Positions 1 to 6,266 of a stretch of DNA of 17,661 nucleotides are shown here, one piece after another. How positions within the stretch are numbered: position 1 is the stretch's first letter; each line of letters begins with the position of its first letter. The DNA comes from CAUSKK01 sp963533935 (GTDB lineage Bacteria; Pseudomonadota; Gammaproteobacteria; Cardiobacteriales; Cardiobacteriaceae): assembly GCA_963533935.1 (NCBI GenBank), contig CAUSQL010000027.1, forward strand, positions 1 through 17,661. The letters run 5' to 3'. The position numbers and the translations under genes are program-made. Below the pieces are notes generated by a model. It was not told where the DNA came from, ran no database searches, and saw only the letters and a list, made by a program, of their open reading frames with translations.

Positions 1-229
1 CATGCACCGTCCGCTCAAAGCGCACGCCCTTGCGCGTTTCCGGCTCGCCCGAATCTACCCGTTCATGCAACGCATTACCTTGTGCGGTCAAATAATTCTC
101 CGCCCACACCTGTTCGTTTTGAATCAGAGCGCATTGGCGTGGGCAGAAGGCATAATGTTGTAGGGCAGAAAGAGGAATCAGGCGCGTATCCTGATTTCCT
201 CCCTGAACTGCAATCGAAGTTCCAGTCAT
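1..229 (-). CDS. cas4: Cas4 nuclease, N-terminal part (cut by window edge)
   Basis: The first 76 codons are present, starting at ATG 229-227, 14 bases after the cas7 stop. The translation shows the family's N-terminal block SALQHYAFCPRQCALI (residues 21-36) and, at residues 54-62, LHERVDSGE. Cys29 and Cys33 lie where Cas4 proteins carry the N-terminal cysteine of the Fe-S cluster, and His55 matches the first RecB-like nuclease motif. Cas4 proteins trim prespacers and select those with the right PAM for Cas1-Cas2 integration. Its place after cas7 is the standard type I-C order (cas3-cas5-cas8-cas7-cas4-cas1-cas2). The Shine-Dalgarno site is weak, so translation may be coupled to cas7. The catalytic core and the last cysteines are outside the window. 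Confidence 0.9.
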   Translation of the reverse strand, partial: MTGTSIAVQGGNQDTRLIPLSALQHYAFCPRQCALIQNEQVWAENYLTAQGNALHERVDSGEPETRKGVRFERTVH

Positions 230-243
230 TTTAGAACTGTTAT

Positions 244-1113
244 CTACAATAATTCCTGTACTTCTATTCCCTCTAGACCGTTCTTATCTACACTAATTTC
301 GTAATCACCAAACTCATGGGCTGGCGTGCCAGATTCGCCATTAACACGCTTAACTTTTACCCTTTCAAACAACTTATGTGCAGGTTCATTACCCAACAAA
401 CTATCATGTTTGAAAATAATGAGTTTACGGGCTACTATTTCGCCGCGTGCTGCAGAGCGGTCATGCTCAAACATCATTTTTAGAGATTGCCAGAGTTTTT
501 CTAAATCATTGTCAGAGAAACCAGTTTTAGCAGCTAAATTGGCAGAAATAAAGCCATGAACACGGTAAAGGGCATAGGGAATAATGTGTTTTCTCCCCAT
601 AGTTCGTTCTTTTTCCAAGTCTTTTTCATTGGTAACGGCCATGCGGGTAATAGAAATTTCTAGTGGAACAATGGGGTCAATAGATTGAGCGAAAGCTAGC
701 TGAACTGGCCCACGTACCTGGCCACTATTAACTTCGGTAGTCATTACCGCACCGAAGGTGCGAATATCAAAGAAATTCTTACACATCCAGGCAGTAACCT
801 CACGAGCTTTGGCTTCGTCTTTAGGAAGCTTTTTCGCCTCAGGTTCAAGGCCAAGTGCTTCATAAGCCCGCTTATTTTGTAGGTTTAATACACTCTTTTC
901 TTTAACGTAGATTTCATAGCCCTGTGAACCATCTTTCGTGCTGATTTCAATAAAATTACGAATTTTACGTTTTAGACAAACATCAGTTACCAGTCCCTTG
1001 CTTGATTCCGGGTCAAGGCGTGGCATATTGCCCGCATCGGGGTCGCCGTTGGGGTTGCCGTTGGTTACATCAAAAAAATAAACAAATTCATAGCGGTTTT
1101 GAATGTTAGACAT
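244..1113 (-). CDS. cas7c: Cas7c (Csd2), backbone subunit of type I-C Cascade
   Basis: A 289-residue protein of the Csd2/Cas7 family, which polymerises along the crRNA spacer and forms the backbone of the surveillance complex. The N-terminal stretch FFDVTNGNPNGDPDAGNMPR (13-32) is the family signature, and the length is typical. ATG at 1113 is preceded by AAGGAG with good spacing. The gene starts 11 bases after the cas8c stop and ends just before cas4, so it sits inside one operon. Base composition is more AT-rich than the arginine genes downstream in the window. If the crRNA-like element at 3600-3681 is active, this protein would coat its spacer as well. Confidence 0.95.
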   Translation of the reverse strand: MSNIQNRYEFVYFFDVTNGNPNGDPDAGNMPRLDPESSKGLVTDVCLKRKIRNFIEISTKDGSQGYEIYVKEKSVLNLQNKRAYEALGLEPEAKKLPKDEAKAREVTAWMCKNFFDIRTFGAVMTTEVNSGQVRGPVQLAFAQSIDPIVPLEISITRMAVTNEKDLEKERTMGRKHIIPYALYRVHGFISANLAAKTGFSDNDLEKLWQSLKMMFEHDRSAARGEIVARKLIIFKHDSLLGNEPAHKLFERVKVKRVNGESGTPAHEFGDYEISVDKNGLEGIEVQELL

Positions 1114-1124
1114 TTTCTGGCTCC

Positions 1125-1499
1125 TTAGTCTTCAGTGGTTTCTTTTTTTGTAAAATAGCTTTGTTTTTGATGGTAATAGCCGATAGCAAAGCGGCCTTGC
1201 TCTTCCATATTTAAATGGTGCGGAAAGGTTTCGGGTAGCTTGGCAATAATTTCACCCAAATCCTTCTCTAGATTAACCGCTAAACCACCCTTATCCTTGC
1301 GTAGCCGTGAAAGATGGTGTTTTGCCCCGGCCAATAGGCGCGGAAAAATGCCAAACGGCATGGCTGAAGCTGAGCCGTAATAACGGTCAGTAATACCGGC
1401 GTTTAATTCACCCAATGCCAGGTATTGAATGCGCTCTAGTACGGCAAATAGCCGCCCTAATAGGTAGGCGCAATTACTACTTTCAGTATTTAAAGCCAT
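1125..1499 (-). CDS. cas11c: Cas11c, small subunit translated from inside cas8c
   Basis: Type I-C systems are known to make the small Cascade subunit Cas11c from an internal start near the 3' end of cas8c. Here an in-frame ATG at 1499-1497 (Met467 of Cas8c, context VPMALNTESSN) is preceded by a perfect AAGGAG at 1505-1510 with a five-base spacer, stronger than the other internal methionines I checked (those in LIMRIR and VAMIKA have no such site). The product would be 124 residues, the expected size. It begins just before the conserved AYLLGRLFAVLER helix. Two of these subunits would line the belly of the complex and stabilise the R-loop. The placement is inferred from sequence and family knowledge. 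Confidence 0.8.
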   Translation of the reverse strand: MALNTESSNCAYLLGRLFAVLERIQYLALGELNAGITDRYYGSASAMPFGIFPRLLAGAKHHLSRLRKDKGGLAVNLEKDLGEIIAKLPETFPHHLNMEEQGRFAIGYYHQKQSYFTKKETTED

Positions 1500-2897
1500 A
1501 GGGACTCCTTCTTGAATAAAACCTTTTCTAAAACGTCGTTGCAACACAGCTTTTATCATTGCTACACGTAGGCCATTTACATCACCATCAGCGCGAATGC
1601 GCATAATCAACTGGGACAATAAACTTAGTGGATAGGAGGAATTATTGATAATGGCACGGGTTATTTCTCCAGCAAGTTGCGGCAAAATATTTTCACTTTT
1701 CCCCAACGTAGCAGTTTGCAACAGCAGCCGCCAAAGAGATGGAGGAGTTTTCCAGGGACAGGGATTAATGGCTAAATCCTGCCAGTGTTGAGCCAGATTT
1801 TCCGCCAGCTTCCCAAAAGTTGTATCCAGCCAGAAGCGAATGGAAATCCGTGCAGCGTTGGGAGCAAGACCAAGAATATAAAAGCGAGTATCTGGCGCCA
1901 GTCCAGGGGATACTTCCTGAAGCGGACGCCCATTGGCAATCTGTTCTAATTTGTCAAGAATTTTGGCACTTTCCTGCTCATCATCAGGCGGAATGAAAGT
2001 TTGAGTAAAGAAATCCTCGGCAACTTTAGCTGCGGTATTATCAGCTGCCCTAGCCCAAAAAACTGTACTGGAATCGCCAATTGTTAGGTAATGGTTATTT
2101 TCTCGGCGTAATAGATAATTTAGAGCGGTGGTGTAGGCAAAGGCAGATTGTTCAGAAATAGGGGCATTATCACCCTGTTCCTTACCAAATGATTCAAAGG
2201 ATTCTTTATTAAATGAGACAATAGAACCCCCTGAGCTTTGCCCGCCAAAAATTCCCTTAATTGCCGGATGTAACCGGGCAATTGGAGCATTTTTGCCACT
2301 GATTAAACACATGGCTTTTTTAGTCTCATTATTTTGCAAGAGCTCAGCCCATAGCGTTTGGGCCGCTTCCCTCTGGTGAATAAATGCACTGGGCCAGTTC
2401 AGAGAAAAAACCACATTGGCATCAAGCATTTCTAGCCAACAAGGAATATCTGCAAAGTGCTCTGGTTGCCAATGTTCAAGAAAGTGATAAAGGGCAAGAA
2501 GACCCTCATCTTTAGTGTCTTTTAATTTTTCTAAATGAAGCTGTTTAAATGCAATGAAATTTTTTTCAGATATGATAAATGGCTGCTCTTTGGCCGCCAT
2601 TTTATCCCCATTACTTTCCACACCAAGCACATAGGCCGTTTTATCCCACAAAAAATTAGGCTTAACTCCTGATGTTCTTTTCTCTGGACGTGGAACACTA
2701 ATTAGTTTAGGTTGTGGTTTTTTCTTATCATCAGAAAGATTTGATACCACATCAATCAACTGACCTTCCTCATTTAATACCAGTATCCAGCCGATCTTCT
2801 GTTCACTGAAGCCGTATGGTGGTACCTTAGGATTGCCATTTTCATCATTTTTTGCAGATAGACGATGGTAATAATGGGCTAGAGCACTGAGAATCAC
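1125..2897 (-). CDS. cas8c: Cas8c (Csd1), large subunit of type I-C Cascade
   Basis: A 590-residue protein of the Csd1/Cas8c family, which recognises the PAM and positions target DNA. The N-terminus MILSALAHYYHRL and the following PPYGFSEQKIGWILVL are typical of the family, as is the length. The start codon is GTG (2897-2895), overlapping the cas5 stop as GTGA, so translation is probably coupled to cas5. The C-terminal part from residue 467 also forms the separately initiated small subunit Cas11c (see next entry). Canonical type I-C PAM recognition is TTC; this matters for the TTC-flanked protospacer at 3890-3907. Confidence 0.94.
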   Translation of the reverse strand: MILSALAHYYHRLSAKNDENGNPKVPPYGFSEQKIGWILVLNEEGQLIDVVSNLSDDKKKPQPKLISVPRPEKRTSGVKPNFLWDKTAYVLGVESNGDKMAAKEQPFIISEKNFIAFKQLHLEKLKDTKDEGLLALYHFLEHWQPEHFADIPCWLEMLDANVVFSLNWPSAFIHQREAAQTLWAELLQNNETKKAMCLISGKNAPIARLHPAIKGIFGGQSSGGSIVSFNKESFESFGKEQGDNAPISEQSAFAYTTALNYLLRRENNHYLTIGDSSTVFWARAADNTAAKVAEDFFTQTFIPPDDEQESAKILDKLEQIANGRPLQEVSPGLAPDTRFYILGLAPNAARISIRFWLDTTFGKLAENLAQHWQDLAINPCPWKTPPSLWRLLLQTATLGKSENILPQLAGEITRAIINNSSYPLSLLSQLIMRIRADGDVNGLRVAMIKAVLQRRFRKGFIQEGVPMALNTESSNCAYLLGRLFAVLERIQYLALGELNAGITDRYYGSASAMPFGIFPRLLAGAKHHLSRLRKDKGGLAVNLEKDLGEIIAKLPETFPHHLNMEEQGRFAIGYYHQKQSYFTKKETTED

Positions 2898-3574
2898 GCT
2901 TTCACCTCATTAGCATAAAAAGGCGGAACTTCAATAACTCCATCTTTCATTTCTGCCCGAAAAAAGTGCGGAGTATTGCCGTGTTTAAAGTCAATATCGT
3001 GCAGCATCCAACCTAAATCACGATTGCATTCATCGATTGTTAGCATTGAAGGAGGAAGAGTTTCTTCTGCTTCCAATAGAGAAAAATAGGCTGCAAACTC
3101 CCGTGTTCCCAGGCACGGCTGCTGGAAACATTGACCTATGCGAGCTCGACGTTTAAACATTTCAAGATGCTTTACAATATTGTCATCGTCTCCTGCCCGG
3201 TCCGTTAATACCACGTGCGCTTCAATTACATAGGCCACATCTTTTAACGCTGTAGTTGCTCGTTGTTGACGTTCAGTGGAATCATCGGCAAAAATATGCA
3301 AATTTTCTAGAGAATGACGTTTCATTTGAGTTTTGGCCTTACTTATTGAAATCTTGTTGCTCACTTCATTGCGGCGTACTGATTCAAAACGAATGGGCCG
3401 CAGCACGTGAATTTTATCCACAACCCAGTGAATTGCGGGTTTCCAGTGAATTGCCGACAGAATCCCTCGAGCTGCTGACGGCGTCATTACATCGTAGGAC
3501 ACCCGCTCCACTTTCATTTCTGGTCGGGTAAAGCAGGCATAATCACCCCAAACATACAGGCGAATTTTGTTCAT
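2894..3574 (-). CDS. cas5c: Cas5c (Cas5d), pre-crRNA endonuclease and Cascade subunit
   Basis: A 226-residue protein. In type I-C, Cas5c replaces Cas6: it cuts the repeat at the 3' base of its stem-loop and stays on the 11-base 5' handle. The sequence carries VWGDYACFTRPEMKVERVSY (8-27), then PSAARGILSAIHWKPAI (32-48), and Lys135-His136 in the VKHLEMF segment, which match the Lys-His pair used in catalysis in studied Cas5d proteins. His43 sits where the Bacillus halodurans enzyme has tyrosine. ATG at 3574 follows AGGAG about eight bases upstream. It is separated from cas3 by an AT-rich gap holding a crRNA-like element that this enzyme would be expected to process. Confidence 0.94.
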   Translation of the reverse strand: MNKIRLYVWGDYACFTRPEMKVERVSYDVMTPSAARGILSAIHWKPAIHWVVDKIHVLRPIRFESVRRNEVSNKISISKAKTQMKRHSLENLHIFADDSTERQQRATTALKDVAYVIEAHVVLTDRAGDDDNIVKHLEMFKRRARIGQCFQQPCLGTREFAAYFSLLEAEETLPPSMLTIDECNRDLGWMLHDIDFKHGNTPHFFRAEMKDGVIEVPPFYANEVKA

Positions 3575-3599
3575 TTAATTCTCCTTTTTTATTAAAACG

Positions 3600-3625
3600 C
3601 GCCCCTTTTTCTCAAAAGGGGCGAT
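3600..3625 (-). repeat. Degenerate second repeat or 3' hairpin of the CreA-like RNA
   Basis: A perfect 10-bp stem (3600-3609 with 3614-3623, loop 3610-3613) built from CGCCCCTTTT and its complement. On the minus strand it begins ATCGC and ends GGGGCGCG, the same frame (TCGC...GCGCG) that surrounds the first repeat, but the GGATTGAAAC part has decayed to TTTTAAT. It could define the 3' end of the RNA by Cas5c binding, act as a terminator, or both. The U-rich tract after it is short and interrupted. Confidence 0.6.
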
Positions 3626-3654
3626 GGTCTATGGCGAATAACTTAACAATCCTA

Positions 3655-3681
3655 GTTTCAATCCGCGCACTGTTAGTGCGA
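3655..3681 (-). repeat. Solitary type I-C-like CRISPR repeat (first repeat of the CreA-like RNA)
   Basis: A 27-base unit beginning TCGC and ending GCGCGGATTGAAAC. Type I-C repeats are usually 32 bases and end in (T)GGATTGAAAC, so the handle is almost canonical while the stem-loop is shortened to a 6-bp stem (3680-3675 with 3671-3666) and AAC loop. Cutting at the 3' base of the stem would leave exactly the 11-base handle 3665-3655. There is no second identical copy, so this is not an array. Confidence 0.8.
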
Positions 3682-3717
3682 AAAAATTAAATAATTTAAA
3701 AGTTATGTTTGTAGCAA

Positions 3718-3731
3718 ATAGCATATGCTAT
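3718..3731. promoter_or_regulatory. 14-bp perfect palindrome upstream of the crRNA-like RNA
   Basis: ATAGCATATGCTAT lies about 40 bases 5' (minus strand) of the first repeat. Its position between the mini-ORF and the repeat could make it an operator for the RNA, but no regulator is known and AT-rich DNA produces such palindromes easily. Confidence 0.25.
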
Positions 3732-3769
3732 ATAGACTTACTTATGAGACATCTCTACCGTATTGTGAA

Positions 3770-3787
3770 CAAATTATTAATAATTTG
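3770..3787. repeat. 18-bp perfect AT palindrome at the mini-ORF stop codon
   Basis: CAAATTATTAATAATTTG overlaps the double stop of the 17-codon ORF. It could fold as a weak 3' hairpin, although it contains almost only A and T. Confidence 0.3.
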
Positions 3788-3830
3788 AATTTAAATAATC
3801 TGCAGTCAAAAAAATGCCAAATAAATACAT
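3777..3830 (-). CDS. Candidate CreT-like mini-ORF (17 codons)
   Basis: ATG at 3830-3828 is preceded by TAGGAG (3842-3837) with a six-base spacer, one of the best ribosome sites in the window. It encodes MYLFGIFLTADYLNSNY and ends in a double TAA. CreT toxins of type I-B systems are small RNAs with a strong ribosome site and a minimal ORF whose rare codons stall ribosomes and sequester a tRNA. The present ORF could be a short hydrophobic peptide toxin, a stalling ORF, or neither. An alternative six-codon ORF at 3853-3833 (MKFFRS, with AGG as its fifth codon) overlaps the same ribosome site. It lies directly downstream of the protospacer matched by the crRNA-like element. No homology is recognised. 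Confidence 0.45.
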   Translation of the reverse strand: MYLFGIFLTADYLNSNY

Positions 3831-3874
3831 AATTAACTCCTAAAAAATTTCATGGCTCAATACTAACACCACCG

Positions 3875-3907
3875 TTAATAAAAAACAACTTCTAGGATTG
3901 TTAAGTT
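3875..3907 (-). promoter_or_regulatory. Candidate promoter of the mini-ORF, overlapping a TTC-flanked protospacer
   Basis: On the minus strand TTAACA (3904-3899, five of six bases of the -35 consensus) is followed after 18 bases by TATTAA (3880-3875, four of six of the -10). The plus-strand protospacer 3893-3907, with TTC at 3890-3892, covers this -35 box. Cascade bound here through the crRNA-like spacer would block RNA polymerase. The PAM and match are visible; the promoter assignment is a weak consensus call. Confidence 0.5.
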
Positions 3908-3914
3908 CAAAAAC

Positions 3915-6152
3915 TCAACACACCACCAGCCCCTCCGCCCGCACAAACTCTAGATTCTCCCAACTCAAACCAGCCCCAGAATCGTATAAGTCCAATCCGA
4001 TTAACGCGTAAAACTGTTGGCCAAAAACGGCTTCATTAACTATTTCAATGCGACCGGCCGTAGCCATCGCCATTAGAGCTTTTTCAGGAATTTGCACGGT
4101 GTAGGGCTGTAGTGCCCTTAGCAGCCCACCAATTTGGCTAGCGCGATTTAGCAAATACAACAAAGTTCTGGCTTTACGATTGAAGGGAATAATGAGTGTT
4201 CGTAGAGGACTATCAATTACCCGAAATTCTTTGGCAATGGTTTGAAAGGGAAAATCCAGACTGTTGCCCGCATCGCTATGCATTTTTAGAATTTTTCTCC
4301 GGTCTAAATCACTGCCCTTCAGAGCATAAAGCTCACGGAAATAGGCAGTTATGGCCGGAATGGAAAAAAGGTCATCGCCGTAATGGTGGGCAATCAAACG
4401 CATAACTGCCGCCGGTTGAGCCAGCTCCGCTGGCGCCGGCCAACGTTCTTCCGGTTGAAATACCCAAACGGAACTTTCTGCCGCCGTTCTTCTTCCTTCC
4501 CGATTACAGCGACCAGCGGCTTGCGCCACACTGTCTAGGCCAGCTTCAGCTCGCATTACCAGGGGAAAATCCACATCAACCCCCGCTTCAATCAACGAAG
4601 TAGCAATAACCCGGCATGGCTCATTGGCCCTTAGCCGGGTACGAATATGGTCAAGAATTTGGCTCCGGTGCTCAGCGCACATCAGGGTGCTGAGGTGAAA
4701 GACGCCGCCAAGTGGGGCCGCCTGGTCATAGAGGCTGCGGGCGTGGCGCCGATTATTAACAATAATAAGTATCTGCTGGTATTCCGCCAGTTTTGCCAGC
4801 AGTTCCGCATCGCTTTGCTGGCCAATGTGGCGCAGGGTGGTGTGGCGCAGTTGGGCAAATAGCTGGGTGGGATTAGGGGCGATTTCCCGCACATTATCTA
4901 GGCCCCGGTAGAAATTATCTTCGGCCTGTAGGGCTGGCTGGGTGGCCGTACACAGCACGATGGAACAATGGTAATTCTGCGCCAACTCCTTTAGAGCCTG
5001 AACACAGGGCCGGAGCAGAGCCAATGGCAAGAGCTGGGCTTCGTCCAGAATGATGACGCTGCCGGCAATGTTGTGTAGCTTGCGACAGCGGCCGGGCCGG
5101 TCGGCAAAAAGCGATTCAAAAAACTGCACGGCCGTACTAACCACGATGGGCGCGTCCCAATTTTCTGAAGCCAGCCGCAATTTATCCTTACTACTTTTAT
5201 CCGCTAATTTGCTGTCATTAAAGTTGCTGTGATGCTCCAGCACGGCGCCACCTAGGGTGCCAAAGGCCTGACGAAAGGCTTTAGCGTTCTGCTCAATGAT
5301 GCTGGTAAAGGGAATAACGTAGATGATGCGCTGAAAATCATAGTGGCGGGCATGTTCCAGGGCAAAGGCCATGGAAGTAAAGGTTTTTCCGCCGCCGGTG
5401 GGGACGGTAAGACTGAAGAATCCGGGAGCCTGGGCGGCCTGTTCCGTAGCGTAATGGAGAATATCCCGTCGCAGCTGGTTAAGCGCCGTTATCTCCGAAT
5501 TCCCATTTAAATTATCTAGAAAATGCTGAAACTTGCTCTGCAGCGCCGCCAGACTGGGATAGTTGCCCCGCATAACTTTCCGCCCTTCGGTGGTACCGTA
5601 AAAGGCCTCCGTATCGAGAAAATCCGCATCAACTAGACATGAATAGAGCATGCGGGTGAAAAAAGCGTAGGAAAAATAGGGGTGATGGCCGTCGGCCCTC
5701 AGCGAGGGAGTGGGAAGGGTCGCTGGCAATGGGAGTTCCCGTTGCCAGATTTTATCCAGCGGTGGAATGCCTGAGCCAAATGACAAATTCAGCCGTTCCT
5801 GCAATGTTTGGCGCCCATTGCCGGCCCCCCGGCCATTGGCCAGCCCCGCATGGTGGCCGGCAATGCAAAAGGCCATAAGTTTGCCCATCGGCTGACCCCA
5901 GCGCTCAAGGGCAATTTTCGCGCCGGCAGTGGCATGGTCTACGGGAGGTCCGCCCCGGAGACGGGCCTGAAAGGCGGTGCTGTATTTACCCAAATCGTGC
6001 AGTTGGCCGACGGCTTGAGCCATATCAGCCGCCCCAAAGACCGTGGCAAAGGCGGCGGCCCGCTCACCGACATTTTTAGCGTGTTCAACCAGGGTTTGCC
6101 AATGGGATTCGTCTTGGTCAGCGACGGAATGGGCATGGTAGATGGTGGTCAT
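3915..6152 (-). CDS. cas3: Cas3 nuclease-helicase (HD + DEAD/DEAH helicase)
   Basis: A 745-residue protein that unwinds and degrades DNA marked by Cascade. The N-terminal HD nuclease domain shows His24, His52-Asp53, His73 and His100-His101. The helicase core shows VPTGGGKT (250-257), DEAQ (370-373), CTAT (401-404) and QAAGRCNREGR (544-554). All expected active motifs are intact. I chose ATG 6152-6150 because GGAG lies five bases upstream and the protein then begins at the HD domain (MTTIYHAHS); a TTG start at 6239 would add 29 unlikely residues. The gene starts the operon, divergent from the cyclophilin gene, and is separated from cas5c by the CreTA-like gap. Its composition is intermediate between the AT-rich cas5-cas7 block and the flanking GC-rich genes. 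Confidence 0.95.
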   Translation of the reverse strand: MTTIYHAHSVADQDESHWQTLVEHAKNVGERAAAFATVFGAADMAQAVGQLHDLGKYSTAFQARLRGGPPVDHATAGAKIALERWGQPMGKLMAFCIAGHHAGLANGRGAGNGRQTLQERLNLSFGSGIPPLDKIWQRELPLPATLPTPSLRADGHHPYFSYAFFTRMLYSCLVDADFLDTEAFYGTTEGRKVMRGNYPSLAALQSKFQHFLDNLNGNSEITALNQLRRDILHYATEQAAQAPGFFSLTVPTGGGKTFTSMAFALEHARHYDFQRIIYVIPFTSIIEQNAKAFRQAFGTLGGAVLEHHSNFNDSKLADKSSKDKLRLASENWDAPIVVSTAVQFFESLFADRPGRCRKLHNIAGSVIILDEAQLLPLALLRPCVQALKELAQNYHCSIVLCTATQPALQAEDNFYRGLDNVREIAPNPTQLFAQLRHTTLRHIGQQSDAELLAKLAEYQQILIIVNNRRHARSLYDQAAPLGGVFHLSTLMCAEHRSQILDHIRTRLRANEPCRVIATSLIEAGVDVDFPLVMRAEAGLDSVAQAAGRCNREGRRTAAESSVWVFQPEERWPAPAELAQPAAVMRLIAHHYGDDLFSIPAITAYFRELYALKGSDLDRRKILKMHSDAGNSLDFPFQTIAKEFRVIDSPLRTLIIPFNRKARTLLYLLNRASQIGGLLRALQPYTVQIPEKALMAMATAGRIEIVNEAVFGQQFYALIGLDLYDSGAGLSWENLEFVRAEGLVVC

Positions 6153-6231
6153 GGAAACTCCAAAATGCTGTTTAAGCAGTATGTGCGCCGTCCCCTTGCC
6201 CTCGGCGCCTTCCCCATAGTAAGTTGCCAGA

Positions 6232-6248
6232 ACCAACAATCCGTTGGT
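6232..6248. promoter_or_regulatory. Inverted repeat in the cas3/cyclophilin divergent gap
   Basis: ACCAAC and GTTGGT are separated by five bases within the 114-base region between the two divergent starts. It could be an operator or a 5' UTR hairpin of the plus-strand gene, whose start lies 18 bases on. I see no convincing sigma-70 promoter for either gene here. Confidence 0.25.
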
Positions 6249-6266
6249 GTTACGTGAGGAAAAACC

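Larger units (their letters stand above)
3600..3681 (-). ncRNA. CreA-like antitoxin or crRNA-like regulatory RNA
   Basis: On the minus strand this stretch reads as repeat-spacer-repeat. The first repeat (3681-3655) is I-C-like, with a CGCACT/AGTGCG stem, a three-base loop, and the 11-base handle CGGATTGAAAC. A 29-base spacer-like stretch follows (3654-3626), then a degenerate repeat-like hairpin (3625-3600). The first 15 spacer bases, TAGGATTGTTAAGTT, are repeated on the plus strand at 3893-3907 next to a TTC PAM; base 16 onward does not match. A long seed match without full complementarity suits repression by Cascade without destruction by Cas3, as for CreA in haloarchaeal type I-B systems. 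I found no strong promoter for it. The function is inferred; the repeat, spacer and PAM relation are directly visible. Confidence 0.75.
3640..3907. repeat. 16-bp perfect inverted repeat bounding the cas3-cas5 gap
   Basis: AACTTAACAATCCTAG at 3640-3655 is the exact reverse complement of 3892-3907. Read as guide biology, 15 of the 16 bases are the spacer seed and its protospacer, and the sixteenth is the C shared by the repeat end and the TTC PAM. No target-site duplication is seen outside the arms, which argues against a mobile element. Confidence 0.85.

Noticed and set aside
2894..3574. Loss of the Cas5c catalytic tyrosine (His43 in place of Tyr46)
   Set aside because: AIHWKPAI with His is, to my knowledge, common in I-C Cas5 proteins, and the Lys-His pair is intact.
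3600..3681. A short ordinary CRISPR array
   Set aside because: The two repeat-like parts differ strongly, the spacer is short at 29 bases, and the spacer matches DNA within the operon itself.
3640..3907. Small transposable element (MITE) with 16-bp terminal inverted repeats
   Set aside because: No target-site duplication flanks the arms, the arms are unlike the dispersed repeats elsewhere, and the arm is in exact register with the repeat end and a TTC PAM, which guide biology explains better.
6153..6239. Longer Cas3 with a TTG start at 6239
   Set aside because: The added residues do not look like Cas3, while ATG 6152 has a good ribosome site and begins at the HD domain.
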